Positions 24,367 to 34,247 of a stretch of DNA of 64,000 nucleotides are shown here, one piece after another (the first letter of the stretch is position 1; every line of letters begins with the position of its first letter). The stretch lies in contig QVOM02000042.1 in NCBI GenBank assembly GCA_003586115.2, positions 77,171,636 to 77,235,635 on the forward strand. Reading direction: 5' to 3'. A model generated the notes under the pieces. That model did not search any database. It had not been told where the DNA came from and saw only the letters and a list, made by a program, of their open reading frames with translations. This DNA comes from Salvator merianae. Lineage: Eukaryota > Chordata > Lepidosauria > Squamata > Teiidae. Both the position numbers and the translations under genes were made by a program.

Positions 24367-25128
24367 TCTATTATCCTTCCCATCCATCTACCCTGGTGCT
24401 GTACAAGTGGGCACAGCTGGGGCAGGTCTGGACCATCCATCTCTCCTACTCAAGCTTCTGTGTATTGACTTACCAGATCAGCTTCCTCTTCCATGACTAA
24501 ATCATTAATGCACATTTTATCTAGTAGACATGGAGTTCTGTGGCTTAACTGATACAACTACCTGGATAGCTCTGCCACAGCAACAGTCCTTAAAGCACTG
24601 TTCATCCTGTGTCCAGGGAGAGTTTTGTATTTCCTCTCCACACCTTCCCAGCCCAATAGCAGCAGCAGCAACCTGGGCCATACTCCCCACTCTTTGTTCA
24701 CTCTGACAAATATTGGTCCCCTCACAATCTTAAAACAGTCACCAATAGTAAAAACAGTATCCCAGGGCCAAATGTGGATGTTCCTCTCATCCTTGCTCCT
24801 CCAGCAGTGCTTCCCCAAAGTGTCCCAAGGTAGGCTGGGCAGGTGATGTTTAGGGTCTGCTATCTCACTATGGGCCCTGTAGTCACTCCCTAAAGAACAG
24901 CAGCAGGCTGCAGTTCCACAGACATGGGGCAAGGAGGCAACAAATGTCTGAAGTCTTCAACATGGAGATTGTGAACATACATGGGCCTATTAATCCCTCT
25001 TCTGGTGCTATTTTCTGGTTTCTATTCTCACAGCACTCATTCTTTCTGTCCTCCAGTAAGTTTCTGACTGAACACTTGTCATTTCCTTGTTAGTGCTAGC
25101 TAAGGTGAAAAATAAAAGGTACCATTTC
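24367..25128. other. PRAG1 intron 1 sequence, unassigned
   Basis: Holds a 124-codon minus-strand open frame (24558-24932) containing WPWDTVFTIGDCFKIVRG and a run of leucines. I do not recognise it, and there is no clear splice context or neighbour. It may be part of an old transposon or chance. Confidence 0.3.
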
Positions 25129-25321
25129 CAGCAATGGCTTGTTGTTTTAAGCGTGGGTGTTCACATGTCACTGGAAGGGGAGATTCCTGCCCATGGGGTC
25201 TGCATTTTCCCACCACAGGCCACTGCAAGATCTGCCCAGGGAGGGGCATGTTTTTGCAGCCAGCGATCTCCCCTTCCAGCGACATGAAGACACCAAAGCT
25301 TAAAGCGATGAGCTGTTGCTG
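25129..25321. mobile_element. hAT-type fold-back MITE, 8-bp TSD with one mismatch
   Basis: A 193-bp element, the same length as the copy at 17528. The left end is CAGCAATGGCTTGTTGTTTT and the right end is the inverse of CAGCAACAGCTCATCGCTTT. GGAAGGGGAGAT and its inverse lie in the arms, and GGGCATGT and its inverse toward the centre. Flanks ACCATTTC and TCCATTTC match at 7 of 8. The overlapping frames on both strands arise from the palindrome. Confidence 0.88.
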
Positions 25322-25637
25322 TCCATTTCTGATCCAACTGTTCATGTTTTTCCCATGCCTGTAGCAGCCATACTGTACCTGAGGTAGTCAACACTAACAT
25401 GACCTCAAAGGTTGTGAACCCCTGATATATGTCTGGTGCCATTTACAACATTATTGTACAATATTTTGAGAAGATATTTAAATGACCATACAGCCAACAG
25501 AAACAGTCTTAGGCATATTCTATCATGGTGGTCCATTCATTATAGAAATAAAAGAATTACTCTTTAGTATGTAAATGTGGGTCCAGCAATTAAAGTTACG
25601 AATGCACTATGATGGTTAAAAGTAGAAGGACTAAGTG

Positions 25638-25760
25638 ACCCATAAGAACATAAGAGAATATAAGAACATAAGAGAAGCCCTGATGGCCTAGTTCACAGCC
25701 CACCTAGTCCAGCATCCTGTCTCACACAGTGGCCCACCAATTGCTCCTGGGCATGTCCCT
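25638..25760 (-). mobile_element. CR1-like LINE 3' tail with tandem terminal repeats
   Basis: Three near-copies of AGAACATAAGAGAA begin the element, followed by CCTAGTCCAGCATCCTGTCT and CACACAGTGGCCCACCAATT. This is the same tail as at 9019, read in reverse, so the 3' end is at about 25646. Only about 110 bp of LINE remain. Confidence 0.7.
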
Positions 25761-25975
25761 GCTTGACTGTGAAGTTCTTTGTGTAACTTTGGCCTGGTAA
25801 CTCTGCCTGTTGCACTTCATTGGGCTGCTATGAGGATAACGCATGTTGGAAAAATGAGATGGATATGACACCCATTGCATCCAATGTCTCAAGACCAACA
25901 GTTGCCAAACTGTGCCCTCCAAATACTGTTGGACTATAGTTCCCATTGTCCTAGTGCATCTCACTAAGATGGATG
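25761..25975 (+). repeat. SINE remnant (Sauria/MIR-like) and an old repeat piece
   Basis: TGTGTAACTTTGGCCTGGTA and TTGGGCTGCTATGAGGATAA correspond to the conserved centre of squamate SINEs, where a GTGACCTTGGGCCAGT-like box is followed by a GGGTTGTTGTGAGGATAA-like box. The following TACTGTTGGACTATAGTTCC resembles another widespread old squamate repeat. Neither piece has a clear end. Confidence 0.5.
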
Positions 25976-25979
25976 GTAG

Positions 25980-26607
25980 ATGGTGGTCAACAACATCTAA
26001 AGGTCACCTTACAAACCACCTCTTCTCTAGGCATTGCCAAGTAGGGTATCCTTTGAGCATCCTCAATGTGCAACCCTTGTGAGGTGTGGTTTTAGTCAAT
26101 GAGGGCTCTGTTTATTATGATAGCTAAAGTCAGTCAATGATTCTCTTTTTTAAAAAAATATCTCTGCAGTAATCATTCAACTCAAGAATTCTTTTAGTTT
26201 GTTACAGTTTTAATCTTCCTGACTATCCTTTACCTCTCTCGGATCTGATTCATTTTTGCAATGAATCAGCTAGATTGCCAAGTACAGTTTTTGATACTGA
26301 CAGTTTTAGTTTCTCACTTCCTCTGATGCTAATAATGTTACTTTTCTCAGCCAAATCTGCATCATCACACTATTTGGAGTTGGAAGGTATAATCAAAACT
26401 ATATTTTGCACATAAACCTATGCTGAGTTTAAAAAGAGGAATTGTACAATGGGTAATATGAGCAAAAAGGATGGCTTATTTTCCCTTTGGCAAAAATACT
26501 AACACCTACAACCCAAATCTTTAAAAGTCAGCATGAAACAGAGGAAAGAGAAATTTCACTATCACATATCCAATACAGTACTTCTACAAAGCAACAGAGT
26601 GTGATTG
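25980..26607. other. PRAG1 intron 1 sequence, nothing recognised
   Basis: AT-rich intronic DNA with no recognised gene or repeat. Confidence 0.4.
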
Positions 26608-26670
26608 TGTCTAGGATCTTTGGCATGCAAAGCACATGCTAGACCACTGAGCTATGGTTTTCCAGTACAA
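26608..26670 (-). repeat. tRNA-derived SINE head fragment
   Basis: On the minus strand, ATAGCTCAGTGGTCTAGCAT is a clear A box, followed by TGTGCTTTGCATGCCAAAG and a decayed B-box region (GATCCTAGACAC). This matches the head of a common squamate SINE family. The tail is not visible. Confidence 0.65.
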
Positions 26671-27478
26671 AACTTTATATGAATGGGCAACAATGCATTC
26701 CACTCTAAGTACTCGGTTTCGGAATACCATGTGAACAGCTTGCATTTTCATGTATTGGCCCAGAATTCAGCATCAAGAAATGTAAGATAAGAAAGGCTGG
26801 GCAAATTTTGTCCATCTAATTACAGCACTGACTTTTAGAACATTTGCATGAGGACAGAGGCTTTTGAAATCTTTATTTTGAATTACTAAATACAGCTCTG
26901 TTCCAGTACAGTCTGCCACTGCCTAAATAATATTGTTTAGTGATCTTGTAGTATCTGTGAATTACCAGTTATAATTTCAAATCTCCTATGCTTTTTTAAA
27001 AAATTAACAAGCTGCAAATTATTTAAGCCACACTGAGTATGTTAACTTTACACAGAAAATTAGCATTGCAAGTCTACACATGTCAATTAAGGTGCATGGC
27101 ATGCAAGGGGGCTTACTACGAGGAACGTTGCACAGGATTGCAGACTAAATTCCAGCACGAAAAAGAAAAACCATTTACTGATATCTAAACTCGAAATATG
27201 TGCTGTCCTGCCAAAGTGGAGCATGCTGGGAGATGCGACTGTCCATGTGAAATCAATGGAACAAAATTGGGTTTAGCTTCCCCGACTGCAAATAAAGATG
27301 ATAGGGGGGAGGGGGAATTCATTGGGATCAATACCTGCTTCAAAGCACCACACTTATTTATTATTACTGCTACCTGGTCTGACCCCTGGCACCAATTCCC
27401 TTTAAACAGCCTTTCTACTTGCCCCATGAGCTGCAGTGGGCAACAGCCATCAATACAAGGAGTATCTTGATTAAGTTT
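26671..27478. other. PRAG1 intron 1 sequence, nothing recognised
   Basis: AT-rich intronic DNA. No gene, exon or repeat was recognised. Confidence 0.4.
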
Positions 27479-27600
27479 GCAGCTGTGGCACCTGTTCTGA
27501 GTGCAAAAGGTCCCGGGTTCAATTCCTGGTGTCCCCCCAGAAGAAGGCAGAGACAAACAGCATGCATCCTATTGCCAAGAGGTGCCCAGTTTGAAGGTAT
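27479..27600 (+). repeat. tRNA-derived SINE
   Basis: CAGCTGTGGCACCTGTTCTG is followed by GGTCCCGGGTTCAATTCCTG, containing a perfect B box (GGTTCAATTCC), then CCCCCCAGAAGAAGGCAGAG and CTATTGCCAAGAGGTGCCCA. The last part resembles the tails at 32225 and 43330. The A-box side is diverged. Confidence 0.65.
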
Positions 27601-28399
27601 GAAGTTTAGAACTGATTTTCAAACAGTAAAAAAAGTTACCAACCAGTCCTCACCTTTTAATAGCCAGCTAGCCCATGATAGTATGTTGCCGTCTGGAAAT
27701 TACAGGAAATAAATACAGCAGTTCCTTTCTTTACATTCTTTGAGATGCAACTAATTTTAAATATCAGGAATTGGACCCAGACTTAATATTCAATTGAAAG
27801 CAATTCTATGCAAACTCACCTAGAAACAGGTCCCATTACAAAGTCCTGCTTTCAAAAAGATAGGCATAATTAATATTCAGGCACACAGTAAATTTCTCCG
27901 ATTTAAAAAACACATGGAAAAAGACTGAGTGAAACGGGCACAATTTCACAATGCAGTGAAAGCCACGTTTCCTCAGAAGTAACCCCAGTTTCCCTGAGTG
28001 AAAAGCCTCCAGACCTGAACCCTAACACAGCAGGGACCACCTAAAACAATTCAGCAACAGACAGAAGGAAATAGCCTTGAAACCCTGCCAAGTTGAAAGA
28101 AATATGGAACATGGTTATTTCACAGTATCCGAATTCAGTCTGAAGTTTCACAGATCTTAAGACTTTTTTTTTAAGCTGGGGGGAGGGTTTAGAGGGATCT
28201 GGCTTCTAAAATTCAGACTAAAAAACCCAAGGTGTCTAGGCAGCTCTCTCTTTTTTTCCCCCCTTTGTGACAAACCATGTGCTTCTGCAAAAATACTTCT
28301 GTCCCACTCATCTATCTAGGCAAAACGCTCCCAGACCCAGCCTCACAGCTTATTGCGTCTCCTCTGAGCTTTTAAAGTAAATAACTTACTAGAAATGCC
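27601..28399. other. Sequence between the SINE and the CpG island, nothing recognised
   Basis: Intronic DNA in the proposed layout, downstream of the candidate first exon. No repeat or exon was recognised. The base composition rises toward GC-rich after about 28400. Confidence 0.4.
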
Positions 28400-29480
28400 T
28401 TTCGGTCAATAGTCTACTGCCTTCGGCGTGGGCGACCCGACCCGACTTCTTAAAAGCAAGCCAGGTACAGCTCAATGCAACCTTCCAGAAGCCTAACAAA
28501 GAATATAACCTCGACTGCCGCCGTTTAACCTCATGCAACAGCCCAGAATCCAATAACTAATAATAAAAGCGAAGCGCGTCACCCTGTTTCTTCTAACCAG
28601 CCGAGTGATTCGGCCGTGAGAACCCGAGACTGCCCTCTCGGGCTCTCCGGTTTGCCGATTCGCAGAAAAAGTTTTGCCCTTTGCCTCTCTCTTGCAGTTC
28701 GCCGGCTGCGTGGTGGTTCAGCCGCGGCGCGAGAGACGGAGGAGGCGAGCAGCACACGCCGCTCGCACAATGCAACTCTCTGTACCTGTAGGGCCATGAA
28801 TGAATGAGCGCCTGTAGCAGCCGCAGCCTCCCAAACGTCAGCCCGACCCGCTCGCTCGGTGGAAGGCAGCAGTAGCCACAGCGGCGGCCCGCCCTCGCCT
28901 ACTACTGCAAGCGGCGAGGGAAAACGCCGGGTGCCTCGACGCTTCCGCAGCCGGATTCAATGAAAGAAGCCACGATGGCGAGAAAGCAAAACTTACCTCC
29001 CGGACTCCCTGCTTCGGCGCCATAAACCAAGCCTGCCTGGCAGACCCAAGGAACCTCTCCCCCCGCCCCTTCTCCGTCGGCTCAGGAATCACCAAGCAGG
29101 CGAGCGACAAAGAACATGGGCAAGCAAGCACTGCATTGTGTGCACGCATGGGGTACGAAAGCGAGACGACTCTGCTGCGCGCGCGCGCGTTATGTCTGTA
29201 AAGCAACAGAAAATTGCCTGGCTGGCTGCAAGATCCCGCGACGGCGGCGGCGGCGCTGGCGGCGATAGCAGCAGCTGAGCAACCCCTCCTTCTGTTCTGC
29301 CGCCGCAAAAAACTGCGCGCCTCCTCCTCCTCCACTCCTCCCCCTTCCGTGTGTTCCCCTCCGCTCCTGCTTCACCCCCGCAGTCTCGATTCCCCACAGT
29401 TCTCCCGACTAGAGGAGCAGAGGTCTCTCGGGTCCCTCCAAGGTCCGCTGCTGCATTTTATTAACTCAAAATTGACGCTA
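28400..29480 (-). promoter_or_regulatory. PRAG1: CpG island, candidate PRAG1 promoter
   Basis: The only long CpG-dense, GC-rich stretch in the window, with clusters such as GCGCGCGCGCG (about 29177-29188) and GCGGCGGCGGCG (about 29241). No convincing TATA box is seen. A GCCATTTT word near 29501 is YY1-like. A minus-strand donor of consensus quality lies inside it at 28996/28995, and PRAG1 begins coding 23 kb downstream on that strand. This makes it the likely promoter and first-exon region. The open frames in the island (for example 28838-29335 minus) are typical of GC-rich DNA and I do not call them genes. A divergent transcript on the plus strand is possible but not shown. Confidence 0.75.
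28997..29150 (-). other. PRAG1: Candidate PRAG1 5' exon 1 (mostly non-coding), donor at 28997
   Basis: On the minus strand the exon would end GTCCGGGAG and the intron begin GTAAGTTTT, an almost ideal donor. The exon's 5' limit (transcription start) cannot be read from sequence, so the stated upstream limit is nominal. An ATG at 29023-29021 in good context opens a frame of nine codons before the donor. It is not in frame with PRAG1 if the acceptor at 6027 is used. Confidence 0.55.
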
Positions 29481-30896
29481 GCAGCGCCGCCCCGGTTGTT
29501 GCCATTTTAACATAGTTTAAAATTCTGTTTTCCGTTCATTCCCCTCATCTATTCTGCCAGATGCACCTTTCTTTCTGTCATCCCAAAGCTTGCTCTTTTT
29601 TCTCCGCTCCTTCGCAGCAGCAGCATCTCAGTCTGTTGCTCACTTTTCTAAAAAAAAATCTCGTCCACAGACAGGTACCTCTCTGCTTACTCACTGGCTA
29701 CTTCTTCGCTCTCTTCCTTTTCCCAATCAGCTCACCAGAGATACCGCGTTTCTCTCTCTCCCATCTTTTTTCAGACCATCATCTGTTAGTTGGTTTCCAC
29801 CTCCCCGCTCCAAAATCTCTGTAGACACCCAGACTTCTATTTCTCCTCCCACTCACTTTTCTAACTTTGCGTTTCTGCTCTGTTTGAGCAGCACAGTGGG
29901 TAATTTTTTCTCCTAAGGACATAATGTGAGGGTCTCGTGGCCACGCTAAACACCTCTTTTGCTTGCTGTTCTGTTTGGAATCCTGAATTTGCATCGGATC
30001 GTTGGCACAGGCTGGAGGTAGTGAAAGAGGGATTTTTAAAAGAACTCTTTACTGTTTTCTCAACGTGAAATTGAACCTAAGTGGAAATATCTGGCCTTTA
30101 TCCTTTTCATAGGAAATAAACCTTGAAAGACACCAGAAACACACTGGACCAAAACATGTCAAAGCCAAAAGTACTGGCCACATTTTAAAAAATCATTTGC
30201 TCCTTGTCTGACAGCAGAGTGTTTAGGCCAAAATCTTAAAGAGGCTATTTTAGAACTTGGAAGCACAACTTGGGCACCTACTTTAGGATGGCAATGGAAA
30301 GACTGACTAAAAAGCCAGCTTGCAAAACTAAGTGGGTGTCTTTGTTAGGATCATCATAACCATCTTTGGGAGATTTCCTGTTTCCAGATTAGGACAAAGC
30401 TCACCACCAATGAGCCCAAGGATGCCATGGTGCCCTTTAACTTGCAAAGCTTCTGGGCTTCCCTTTCCTCCCTCATTTCTCATAAGGTGTCAAGAATGAT
30501 GACATTTCTCCCTTTATAGTATACAGTGCTAAAAGGAAAAAGCTGGAAGAGCTTTCATAGAGTTACCATGTAGAAAAGAGGACAGGGTTCCCAAGCCTTT
30601 AACAGATGCATAGAAGAAGGCAGTTGTAGCTTGTAATTCAGGCAACAGCTGCTGAGGTTTCCCCTTCTGCACAACTATTAAAAGATCAGAAACTCTTGTC
30701 TTCTTTTCTGAATGGTTACGCTCACCTTCAGTCCTCTCAAAACTGCACAATTTTAAAGACATAAAAGCACACCATTTCTACAGAATACTGGACTGTAAAA
30801 GGCTCTAAGGCATATTTATGGTCTTGGATCTGCCTTTTACAAACCTGCCCCAGAAAAGGCCAATGTTTATGTGTTCCTCTTTCTGTTATGTACTTA
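29481..30896. other. Upstream flank of the CpG island, nothing recognised
   Basis: A pyrimidine-rich stretch on the plus strand (about 29520-29880) flanks the island. It includes CCAATCAG near 29725, a CCAAT-like word of unknown use. The remainder looks like unique intergenic DNA. Confidence 0.4.
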
Positions 30897-31313
30897 GGCT
30901 GCTTCCATACTTCAGTAGCACAGGGCATGCAGAGGTCGAGATGTTTGCTCTAACCCTGGGGTAGTGAGTAGGATGCCTCACATATCAGCTTCTTTAATGC
31001 TAATAATTCAGCTCTGGGGTGTACTCTGTGTGCTGAAAAGGGTCCTGGAAGTGGTCCTTTGCTGGTGTGATGCCTGTGCAGAGTAGGCATGCTAGGTCGC
31101 CTTCACTGCCACCATGTGTCTATTCAGTGGCACGAGTGAGTGAGGGTGGGGGGCACTTTTGGAGTAGTTTCCCCCCCCCCCTCAGCAAGGGTGTGGCAGA
31201 GGACGCTTGTAGGTTCTCTAGTGTCCTGGGCCTTTGATTAGCATGCCCTTGGGGCTTCATGGAGGCACCTGCCACCATAGGTGTGGATGTATCAATGTGG
31301 AAAGAAGCAGCCC
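30897..31313. mobile_element. Candidate TIR transposon (GGCTGCTTCCATA ends)
   Basis: The left end GGCTGCTTCCATACTTCAGT and the right end, the inverse of GGGCTGCTTCTTTCCACATT, form imperfect TIRs about 415 bp apart. The flanks are TTA on the left and TTC on the right, a possible 3-bp duplication with one change. A run of nine to ten C residues near 31170 and GCATGCTAGG-type words lie inside. No ORF. Confidence 0.55.
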
Positions 31314-31507
31314 TTCAAAGTGCTGAAACGGGAAGAACACAGCCCAGTATAAAGCTTTACCAGAACTTAAAGCCGAGCTGGCTGGACTAGTAAAGCTCAA
31401 TGAATTTATTCTGTAATCCCACTCAAAACCTCGCAGCTGTGTATGTACTTAACTGAAGCTTCCCGACAGCCATTGGGGGATTGTTGGTGTTTGGAAGCAT
31501 CAAGTTG

Positions 31508-31668
31508 GAGTGAACTTATAGTGACTACATGGAAACATCTATGCAGTTTTCTGGGCGAAAGCAGAAGTACTTTGCCAAGACCACCTTCTGAGGAGTGCCT
31601 GGGACTGAACCTGCAGCCCCCGGTTTTCCACGCCATTGCTTTATCACTGGGCCAAAGCCACTCCCTAA
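31508..31668 (-). repeat. tRNA-derived SINE with Bov-B-like tail
   Basis: On the minus strand the element runs TGGCCCAGTGATAAAGCAAT (A box), GGTTCAGTCCC (B box), then CCTCAGAAGGTGGTCTTGGC, GAAAACTGCATAGATGT and CACTATAAGTTCACTCC. The tail parallels the 3' end of Bov-B LINEs, where AAAACTGCA...GTCGCCATAAGTC is usual. Such a tRNA head with a Bov-B tail defines Sauria-type SINEs, mobilised by Bov-B. Confidence 0.8.
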
Positions 31669-32224
31669 CAAGGGAGAGGCGCAGACTCAGACACAGAACG
31701 TAGGAGAACAAACTTTGTTTTTCCTGGAAAGTGTATCGTCAATATATAAACTGTTAGAAGGGGGTCCTGACTGTTATTCCGTGTGAGTCCTGGGAAACAG
31801 GGCTGAATCCTGGAGCAAACTGGAAACCACCTGCTGCTTTATCACGGGTGCAAAGTACAAACACCTCCAACCCCTCCAGGTTTGGTAATAAGAAATACGC
31901 TCTGTACTGCTGCTCTGATGTGTCTTCTGGCAGGACGATTGACTGCAGGAGTTCTTTCTTTTTCTATTTTTATAATTTTAATGTAGCCGTAAATATAGTG
32001 TTCCTATAATATAAATATTATCGGAAAGTAAGTGTAGAAGAAAATATCAGCTGCAAATTATGGATCAGAAATACAGTATATTACTTTCTGATTTTCAGCA
32101 GAAAAAACACTTGGATTTTAGCTATTCCAGATAGATACACAAAGTGGCTTGAAATGCTGGTTGAAGCGCCCATTCAGCATAGTGCAGGCTACCTTCACTT
32201 ACCAGGCTCTAGAGAGGGGATCAG

Positions 32225-32412
32225 GAGCACTGTAATTCAGTGGTAATGTAAACAGCCTGGAGAGCAGAAGGCTGCTGGTTCGACCCCCAGTCTCTCCCCA
32301 GAAGTAGGCAGTGGCAAACCACTTCTGTATCTCTGTCAAGAGAACTGCATAGTGGTGCCCATGCAATCAACCAACAGCAATAGCAGCAGCAGCAGAAACA
32401 ACAACAACAGAG
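32225..32412 (+). repeat. tRNA-derived SINE with Bov-B-like tail and simple repeat end
   Basis: GTAATTCAGTGGTAATGTAA (A box) is followed by GCTGGTTCGACCCCCAG (B box), GGCAGTGGCAAACCACTTCT and AAGAGAACTGCATAGTGGTG, then the tail (AGC)n and (AAC)n at about 32376-32411. It belongs to the same family as 31508, 27479 and 43330. The 32352-32546 and 32221-32493 open frames cross it and are not genes. Confidence 0.85.
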
Positions 32413-33869
32413 AGGGGCTGAGAGCACTTGTCTTCCTCCAAAGAAGTGACAAAATGGTGACAGAGGAATCACGGTTTGCAGTGATGTCATCAAACCACAA
32501 TACAGATGAGTGGCAGGCGAACCCTCAACTCCTAAGAACCTGGTAAATACAGGCTTTCTGTTGACACTGACTGAGAGCCTTGTTGCCTACTCCTGTTAGG
32601 AGGTATTTTCTGAATTAGTTTTAGAAACTGAATTAATGTATTGCATATTTGACAAATTGTACTATCCTTATCAGAAGAAACATAGCTTATATTACACAGA
32701 TCACTCCTGTATTTGCATTCCCTGTGTTTGGCTCCACATAACAGTATTTGATTTCAACAAAGAACATTGTTAGCCACCATCAATTTTAATTGTGATAGCA
32801 GAATGAATGATTTTTAGGTTGTCCCTCTAAATTGCTCTGGCATTTTGAGATGTTTCTCTCTCCCTCCCCCTGCCTGGAATTCTAACATAAGCACAATCCA
32901 ATCCATCACAATTTTTTTTATCAGGGCAGTTTTTATCCCAAAGCTCTATTAAATTGTGGTTGCAGCTGGAATTACCTGAAACTTGACGGGCTCAGGTCTG
33001 TATAAATGCTGAAACGTCTGCTCTGGAAGGTACAATTTTTTAAAAAAAAAAATACAGTGCAACTGCTTATTAAGCATTTTCAGGCAGTGTGTCTTCAGTA
33101 TTGTGCATCTGAAGAACTGTAAATATCTTCCTAAAGCATATCACCTTTTGTTATTGTAGTGTGATTTGGAGACTCCAAGAATGTATTTCACAATGGGAAG
33201 GGGTAGATGAGGACAATTGCCGGAAAGGGCAGCTGCCCTGACAAGGATCTCACTTTTGGAAAAGTTCCAGAAGGAAGCAGCTGAAGGTGGAAGAGGTGGC
33301 GATTATAGTGTGAAAGGGAAAACAGAAACACAGAGAACACAGAGCCTCAGTATGAGCTCTTTTCACAATTGATTGGAGCAGCAAGGACCCTTCAGGGTTT
33401 CCTCAGACAGCTGTCTGTAAAGAAAAAGGCAAAATGAACAGGCATAGTGTGAGACAACCCTGAAGGGTTCTCATTGCTGCAATTTACTGTGGCAAGAGCT
33501 CACAGAGAGGCTTTCAGCAAACAAGCTCTGTGCCCATGCTTTCTTTTCCGTGCTGTAATTGCTGCCCCCTTCAGCTTCTGCTACTTCTACCCAGCACTTT
33601 TCTCAATTTCTCCTGGAGCAGCTGCGTCTTCTGGTAATTGTCCTCCTTCACTCTTCCCACCCCCCTGCAAAGCACCATATCTGTATCCCCTTTCCAGACC
33701 AGTTGGCCTCTTAGGTTCCCTAAATTCCCAGGTTTTAATTGTTCACATTGCATGTTTTCATACAATGTACCATTTTCCAGGAACCTAACCATTATGTTAT
33801 GGGAGACTGTACTGTATATTTATTGTTTTGCATTTCATTGTGTCTGAACAGTTAAAGGCAGCAAACATC
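32413..33869. other. Intergenic sequence, nothing recognised
   Basis: No gene, RNA or repeat was recognised. Two similar blocks at about 33375-33420 and 33450-33485 (CAGGGTTTCCTCAGACAG-like on one side, ACAACCCTGAAGGGTTCTCA on the other) are inverted and may be the ends of a small unrecognised element. Confidence 0.35.
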
Positions 33870-33884
33870 TCTTCATCCCTTCCA

Positions 33885-34020
33885 TTTTTCCTTGTGAGGT
33901 AGATTAGGCTGAGAGACAGTGACTAAACCAAGGTCACTCAGCGAGCTCCCAGAGTTCTGTAGGAATCTAAACCTTGTTTTCCAGCTCCTAATATAGTATT
34001 TTAGCCAGTCTGTGGCAATT
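33885..34020 (-). repeat. SINE remnant (Sauria/MIR-like)
   Basis: The plus strand reads TTGTGAGGTAGATTAGGCTG, AGAGACAGTGACTAAACCAA, GGTCACTCAGCGAGCT and TCTAAACCTTGTTTTCCAGC. This is the inverse of the conserved order of squamate SINEs: B box, GGTGACC-type centre, and CAGCCTAACCTACCTCACA. It has lost clear ends. Confidence 0.65.
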
Positions 34021-34042
34021 TCTAATTGTGCACTATAACTAA

Positions 34043-34247
34043 GGCTGTGTTCAGACATAACAAAAGGGGTGACTTGGAGGCACCTCACAGAGACAGTGTG
34101 TGGCACTCATGTTCCAAAGTTGTCTCTAATCCCCCTTTTCTAGCATAGAACGTTCATGAGAAAGGAGAGGGGCAGACTGGTGTGTGAACAATCCCACCTC
34201 GAAGCCGTCTTTGAGATGTTTTTTTGTTGCTGTTTCTGATCACATTG
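34043..34247. mobile_element. TIR family 1 MITE, 3-bp TSD TAA
   Basis: It starts GGCTGTGTTCAGACATAACA and ends CTGATCACATTG, an eroded inverse of the left end. TAA is on both sides (34040-34042, 34248-34250). The interior is about 85 percent like the copy at 5144 by eye, including GGGGCAGACTGGTGTGTGAA. Confidence 0.88.

Noticed and set aside
28838..29335. 165-codon minus-strand ORF in the CpG island
   Set aside because: GC-rich DNA has few stops. The residues are mostly Ala, Arg and Ser without a domain, and the island reads better as a promoter and 5' exon.
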